Source of the DNA: Sistotremastrum niveocremeum HHB9708
Taxonomy: Eukaryota > Basidiomycota > Agaricomycetes > Sistotremastrales > Sistotremastraceae
NCBI GenBank assembly: GCA_001630475.1
Contig: KV419404.1
Coordinates: 1 to 23,571, forward strand
Direction: 5' to 3'
DNA: 23,571 nt
This document shows positions 19,140 to 23,571 of this stretch, in pieces. Position 1 is the stretch's first letter, and each line of letters begins with the position of its first letter. The position numbers and the translations under genes were made by a program. The notes under the pieces are model-generated. The model was given only the letters and a program-made list of their open reading frames with translations. It did no database searches and was not told where the DNA came from.

Positions 19140-19432
19140 CGAAGAATTGATCTCACAGTCATCGAATCGACCCGGACCAGACTCTAGCGTTACCGCTGGT
19201 GCTGCGAGAGGGGGGGGGGAGGGAGTGTAGCGGGTTAGGAGGAGGGGTGTCGTATGGATGTGATCATGACACGTTGGATGATGGCTACATGGCAATAAAA
19301 TAATAGGTTTACGTCTCGATCATAATGAAGTACATAGTCTCTACAATACAGCAAGCATCAAAGCAGAACACGGTGACGCCGGTCGCAACAAGAATCCAAC
19401 CGAATCGTTACATGCAACGAATACTACAAACA
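19140..19432. other. convergent intergenic region B with G-rich tract
   Basis: This lies between the facing 3' ends. At 19210-19247 there is a run of ten G followed by further GGG-type runs (gggag, cggg, gagggg), enough for a possible G-quadruplex on the plus strand. The corresponding region beside copy A lacks it. Confidence 0.5.
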
Positions 19433-20623
19433 TCACGAAGCCGAATCAGAAATCGCAGACGTAGGCCCTTTCCAACACTTCGTCCAATCTTTGCCATGCA
19501 CGAAGTCTGAGATGTCAACGCGAGTCTGGGGAACTCCAATGACTCTATGCCTAACACTCCACACGAACCCAGGGCGAAATCTTTTCGGGACCCAAAATAA
19601 GCGCGACTCGTCAGGTCCTGTATCATATACCCATCCATCCCACGGGTCATCGACCACCCAGGAAGCATCTGTGGGCTTGCTTTTCCAAGGTAAAGGAGTT
19701 GGTTCGGATGCAATGTCCCATGAATGCACGACTCCGTCTCCTCTGGATGCAGCCATGATTTGTGTACCATCAGGCGTGAATGCGAGGGTGTGAGGCTTGC
19801 AATGAGCATGCAAGGGTGCTCCAAATTTCTTGCCAGTCTCCACATCCCAGATTTGGATATTGTTGTCTCCAAATCCTACAGCGACCTTGCAACTGTCCGG
19901 AGAGAAAGCTGCTGAGCAGACGTCTCCATGGTCCGCTTCCAGATTATGGCCGAATTTGCTCAATTGTCCGTCAATCATAGTCCACAGTTGAATGCCACTC
20001 TTCGATGCTGAGAGAAGTCGCGCCCCGTTGGGCGATAACGCAAGTCTGATATCTAGATCAGGTGGCCAAGTAATACGTTGTTTGAGCGATTCTTCAGCGT
20101 CTAAATCCGAAACTTTGATGGAGTGATCGTAAAAGTCAGCAGAGACGATCCAGTTTCTACCCTCCACAAATACTGGTACAGCATTTATAGGTAGCGACAT
20201 TCCATTGGTCTGGATGACACGGAAGGGCGATGCAGTCCCAGATCGGATATCCCAAACCCGGATTGTTTTGTCGTCAGAGGCTGACAGCAGCAGCTCTGCG
20301 TTGGGCGAGAAACATAGTGACCGGATATAGGCAGTATGTCCCTCATACAGATGATGATCCTGCTCGGGAGTTTGCCAGTGCCAGAGTCCGATGCAATGCG
20401 TGTCGTCAGCATATGCCAGTATTGAGTTCTCCGGTGAGAAGGCCAATACTCCGTAGGTGTCAGGTCTAGACCTCAATGATTTTCGAGCAATAACTTTCGC
20501 GGACTTGGTCTCCTGAATGCGGATGACATCTGATCCGACAGCCACGGCCATAAGTGAACTGTCGGTTGATATCTGGATGCCAAAGACGGCTCGTGAAGAG
20601 CCTGCATAGTGATGCGGACTCAT
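19433..20623 (-). CDS. NLR B second WD40 propeller, out of frame with the first
   Basis: This frame resumes as SPHHYAGSSRAVFGIQIS and encodes the remaining repeats (for example DDKTIRVWDIRSG, DNNIQIWDVETGKKFG) plus the conserved tail DPWDGWVYDTGPDESRLFWV and TRVDISDFVHGKDWTKCW. The frame itself extends upstream to an ATG at 20656 in the overlap. The ATG at 20623 overlaps the TGA of the preceding frame (ATGA), so reinitiation is conceivable, though it is rare in nuclear genes. No Walker motif is present, so on its own it would be a soluble WD40 protein. Confidence 0.65.
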   Translation of the reverse strand: MSPHHYAGSSRAVFGIQISTDSSLMAVAVGSDVIRIQETKSAKVIARKSLRSRPDTYGVLAFSPENSILAYADDTHCIGLWHWQTPEQDHHLYEGHTAYIRSLCFSPNAELLLSASDDKTIRVWDIRSGTASPFRVIQTNGMSLPINAVPVFVEGRNWIVSADFYDHSIKVSDLDAEESLKQRITWPPDLDIRLALSPNGARLLSASKSGIQLWTMIDGQLSKFGHNLEADHGDVCSAAFSPDSCKVAVGFGDNNIQIWDVETGKKFGAPLHAHCKPHTLAFTPDGTQIMAASRGDGVVHSWDIASEPTPLPWKSKPTDASWVVDDPWDGWVYDTGPDESRLFWVPKRFRPGFVWSVRHRVIGVPQTRVDISDFVHGKDWTKCWKGPTSAISDSAS

Positions 20624-20628
20624 TGCGG
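20613..20628. other. 11-nt insertion flanked by TGCGG direct repeats
   Basis: On the plus strand the site reads TGCGG-ACTCAT-TGCGG, while copy A has a single version of the repeat unit (tgatgagg). The 11 extra bases are one repeat unit plus six bases, the form expected of a footprint left by excision of a DNA transposon with a 5-bp target duplication. Replication slippage with filler sequence is an alternative. Confidence 0.6.
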
Positions 20629-21768
20629 AGCAGAGATCGCTAGCTCGACATTCCACACATACGCAATGCCCTCAGTTGTGACGCAGACCAACCGCTCTCC
20701 ATCTGGAGAGAACTCCAGCGTGTTCGGCGAACCATGTTGGCTTTGAAGGGGTTTGCAAACCAGACGTCCGTTAGTTGCATCCCATAGACGGACAGTGCCA
20801 TCTTCTGAGCCGCTTGCGACAAGCTGATTGTCACGAGAAGCAGCGAGGCAGCAGGGGGAATCCGCATGTTGTTCATGCACCTCGGAGCGCCATTTTTCCT
20901 GTCCACTGTGGAGACTCCAAGCACGAATTGTGCATTCATCGTCACATGAAAATATTGTGGAATTATCGAAGGAATATATGGCATCTCGGATGGGGCCCGT
21001 GTGTCGATTGAAGAAACTAGGGCTTAGACCCTTGGCAGTCCAGCAAGAGATTTGATAGCCAGATCCCTTTCCTCCCCACCGCAGTAGACTTACACCATCC
21101 GGCGAGAGTGCAACATTGCCATGATCATCAAATATATCGAAATCTGGAAGGGTTGAAGGAGTCATGTGCTCTCCGGTTTGAGTGCACCACTTCAGAATAG
21201 CGCCTTGTTTGGTGACAGAACGAACATAACGACAATCGAAGGAAATAACGGCATGAATGATGTCTTCAGTGGGGTGGATTTTGATGGGAGATGAGCGGCA
21301 GGTACCGTCTATGATTTGCATCACCTCAAACTCCAAATTCTGCCCGAGCAGATAGATGCAACTTCCATCTGGGGAGAAATGCCAATCACGAATCCCGGTG
21401 GTGCTTGGATATTCGTGCCTCCAAATCGGCTCATAAGATGTGGAATCAAACAACACGAAGAGCGGGCCATTTGAAACACAAAGGTGAGCACCATCAGGCG
21501 AATATTGTGCCCGAGCAATATTGGTGCCATCTCTGACCAGATAAAAGAGTGTTTTCTCAAGGGAGCTTGGGTCAGTCAACAACTCCGAAGTCACGACAGG
21601 GAGATGATGGAATAGGTGACGGTATTGGCGATGTACCCAATTGGTCGGATTAACGTATGGCAAGGTGGATAGATAGACATGAGGACCGCTTGTTGTCTGG
21701 AAATCGCTACTTTGGCGGAGCCATGCTTCGGTTTCTGGGCCGATGTGTGCGAGCTCCACGTCGTCCCA
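20620..21768 (-). CDS. NLR B first WD40 propeller, ends at premature TGA
   Basis: From the intron 8 acceptor (21769) the frame reads WDDVELAHIGPE and then seven WD40-type repeats, including EDGTVRLWDATNG. It ends with VWNVELAISAPQ and a TGA at 20620-20622. In copy A the same place continues APHHYVSP. A product stopping here would join an intact NACHT to a single propeller. A start at 21759 would be an artefact of ignoring the upstream intron. Confidence 0.7.
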   Translation of the reverse strand, partial: WDDVELAHIGPETEAWLRQSSDFQTTSGPHVYLSTLPYVNPTNWVHRQYRHLFHHLPVVTSELLTDPSSLEKTLFYLVRDGTNIARAQYSPDGAHLCVSNGPLFVLFDSTSYEPIWRHEYPSTTGIRDWHFSPDGSCIYLLGQNLEFEVMQIIDGTCRSSPIKIHPTEDIIHAVISFDCRYVRSVTKQGAILKWCTQTGEHMTPSTLPDFDIFDDHGNVALSPDGVSLLRWGGKGSGYQISCWTAKGLSPSFFNRHTGPIRDAIYSFDNSTIFSCDDECTIRAWSLHSGQEKWRSEVHEQHADSPCCLAASRDNQLVASGSEDGTVRLWDATNGRLVCKPLQSQHGSPNTLEFSPDGERLVCVTTEGIAYVWNVELAISAPQ

Positions 21769-21825
21769 CTGTCGGAAAGAGAGTACGACAGTGCATGATA
21801 ACCCCTAAAGGAAAGAAAGATTTAC

Positions 21826-23571
21826 CTGAGACCACCTGATGATGTGTGCAACGAGCGCCGAGATCGATTCACTGTATTCGATGCAGTTAAGAACTTCAAG
21901 CCAATGCAGCAATTTTTGTTCGAGAAGCAATTTGAGTTGAGTGGCAATTTCCGAATCATATGTGATATCAGAAAGATGAACGGCCCAAAATTGGCAGGCA
22001 TACTTGAGTTGTGCTGATATGTTCTGTCGCTGCTTATCTTGATCGGCATTGTCGGACGTTTCCGCACCACAGACATTGAACCAGAGGTTCTTCGCCATCT
22101 CGCTCAGACAGTCTCGGAGCAATAACCTGCGATGGTCTGGCTTGCGAATGTGATACTCCACACTTCGATCTTTGTCAATCAGAAAATCGGTGAATGATTT
22201 GTGTATGGGAGAGATCGGAATTCCGCGGTCCTGTACACCGTGCAATAATGAAGCCATGAAAGGGAGTGTTGTCTCTGTAGCATTCTGATGCACCCCATGG
22301 CGATCCAAAGCCACGTACGCGTCATACGACAGCGGCTCTTGCAGGGATACCATCCGACCCATGACAGTTTGGAAATGAGCTGTGGCCTGTTTGTCGCTTC
22401 CGATGTTTGCCTGCAGGATCGCACTGTAGAGCGAGTCCATCTTAGGGACTTGCTCAAGCTCAAGGATATGTTTGAGACGGCCAGCAAAAGTCGAGCCCTG
22501 TACTGGAATGATAATGTAATCACATGCCGTGCCGGCGAATACCATCAAACCGCCTGACTTGAGCACCAGATGAGAAAGTGCTCCATCAGTGAGCCATCCT
22601 GCATTTTCGGGCTTCGCCTTCAGAGGTTTGAATTTATTCTCAACCAATCTTTCGATATCCCCGTCATCGGCCGTGCAGAGATCCTTCATATCAAGCGATA
22701 TGTGATGCGAGGAACTGGCAAATGCGTCCGCAATGTCGCGCTCTGGACGCGAAAACAAGACGAAGCGAAAGTTGGACGGAAGCTCGTGAAACCGAGTGGT
22801 CAGGACTTCGATCAACTCGGAGCGTCCTTCGCGGTCTCCTGCTTCATCCAGCCCATCAATCACGAAGAGAATGGGGTGAGGGATAAAGACAGCACGGGTA
22901 GGCTGGATCAACAACGAATCGAACTGCTGGAGAATCGAGGTCTCGTAACGAAGACTCCGATTCCTTTCGATGATCGCATTGAGTGCATGTTTCCAGGCTG
23001 GATAAGCGCTGGCAAGATCCTGAGAGAACTTTGGTATCAGAGAATGGGGAGGTGCGTCTTTCTGAGTGCGATAATTGAAAAAGAAAGAGGATCCCATCTT
23101 CCCGTGTGGCTGCCAGAGCTGGACGAGTCGATGAGCGATGAATGACTTTCCGGTTCCCGCTGCGCCTTTGATCCACAACACAGAAGAGTTAGAAGAGTTT
23201 CTTTGCATCTGATGATCGTGCAGTGCCAGTCCACTGGCGAACTTCTGAAGCACATGCAGGGCATGCTCGCGCGTGTCCGGGAGGCAGGCTTTCTTCGGAT
23301 CAAAGTTTGCCCCTCTCGGATATATCATGTCGTTCAGGTTAACTTGGACATCTATGAACACGACGATGTCAGCGTCACAGCTATACCAGATAACTACACA
23401 CTCACGAAGATCCTGGACTTCATCCAACAGTTCCAATTGGATACTCCGTATCTTGATCACAGCTGCATGGATGTTTTCTGTAGTCAGGGTTTGAAATGCG
23501 CCCTTGATGTCTTCAAACTGCCCCTCGAAATCTTTGATGGTCTTGTCAGTCTTGGAGGCCACATTCTGAAT
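21826..23571 (-). CDS. NLR B NACHT region (exon 8 and part of exon 7), intact
   Basis: Walker A GAAGTGKS is at 23143-23166 and Walker B PILFVIDGLDEA at 22840-22875, again followed by FSRPERDI. The lead-in YPRGANFDPKKACLP is conserved with copy A. After splicing of intron 7 the protein reads DEVQDL-H-VQVNLNDMIY. The frame is unbroken to the donor at 21825, where reading on would hit a TAG inside the intron, which supports the splice. The 3' part (LLHWLEVLNCIEYSESI) is the piece lost to frameshift in copy A. Loop regions differ between copies (for example extra residues after the LHDH stretch), so the two NTPases have diverged while keeping the catalytic motifs. Confidence 0.85.

Larger units (their letters stand above)
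19433..23571 (-). pseudogene. NLR-like gene B (NACHT/WD40), 5' truncated by window, disrupted
   Basis: This is the paralogue of NLR A. Visible exons are: partial exon 7, 23406 to the window edge; exon 8, 21826-23351; and exon 9, 19433-21768. Introns 7 (54 nt, 23352-23405) and 8 (57 nt, 21769-21825) sit at the same codons as in A. Exons 1-6 (C2-like region) lie outside. Exon 9 contains an 11-nt insertion at 20613-20628 that shifts the frame in the middle of the WD40 array. Without it the exon would be an exact codon multiple, three nucleotides shorter than in copy A. No other lesion is visible, so the gene was broken recently, or it now yields a NACHT protein with half the propellers. The locus lies about 13.0 kb from copy A in the same orientation. 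Confidence 0.8.

Noticed and set aside
1-23571. CRISPR arrays, tRNA or rRNA genes, bacterial-type operons
   Set aside because: No regularly spaced repeats, cloverleaf-like sequences or rRNA segments were recognised. The gene structure is eukaryotic with introns.

Overview
The window looks like nuclear DNA of an agaricomycete (mushroom-forming basidiomycete). The evidence is the many 46-63 nt GT-AG introns with CTGAC/CTGAG-like branch sites, two NLR-like genes of the C2-like/NACHT/WD40 kind common in that class, and a transposase-like gene of a type I recall from mushroom genomes. All calls come from reading the sequence; no search was run.

Layout. Positions 1-95 are the end of a mobile element that continues off the left edge. 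Positions 96-3010 hold an unrecognised plus-strand coding fragment (308-787) and a 1.5-kb inverted duplication (arms 1417-1681 and 2639-2900) with decayed coding fragments facing each other. Positions 3010-5110 are poorly defined, with a possible multi-exon minus-strand gene. From 5500 to 11823 lies NLR locus A (minus strand, nine reconstructed exons), with a degraded plus-strand gene converging on its 3' end. An unrecognised two-exon minus-strand gene lies at 12658-13468. A 3.5-kb DNA transposon occupies 14220-17730; it has short terminal inverted repeats and a two-exon transposase-like gene. From about 18480 to the right edge is NLR locus B (minus strand, 5' end off the window), again with the degraded convergent gene.

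Loci A and B are paralogous copies of one segment about 13.0 kb apart. They share exon borders, the 3' flank and the convergent gene remnant. Each copy is damaged differently. A has an in-frame TGA at codon 21 and a 1-nt deletion just before the NACHT-WD40 junction. B has an 11-nt insertion with a transposon-footprint look inside the first WD40 propeller. Both read as recent pseudogenes or split genes rather than ancient relics, because the remaining thousands of bases stay open and every splice phase agrees.

The most novel-looking item is the transposon. Its first 95 bp are repeated exactly at window positions 1-95, and its product joins a coiled coil to a protein with a hAT-like arrangement of acidic residues and a C-x2-H-x2-LN motif.
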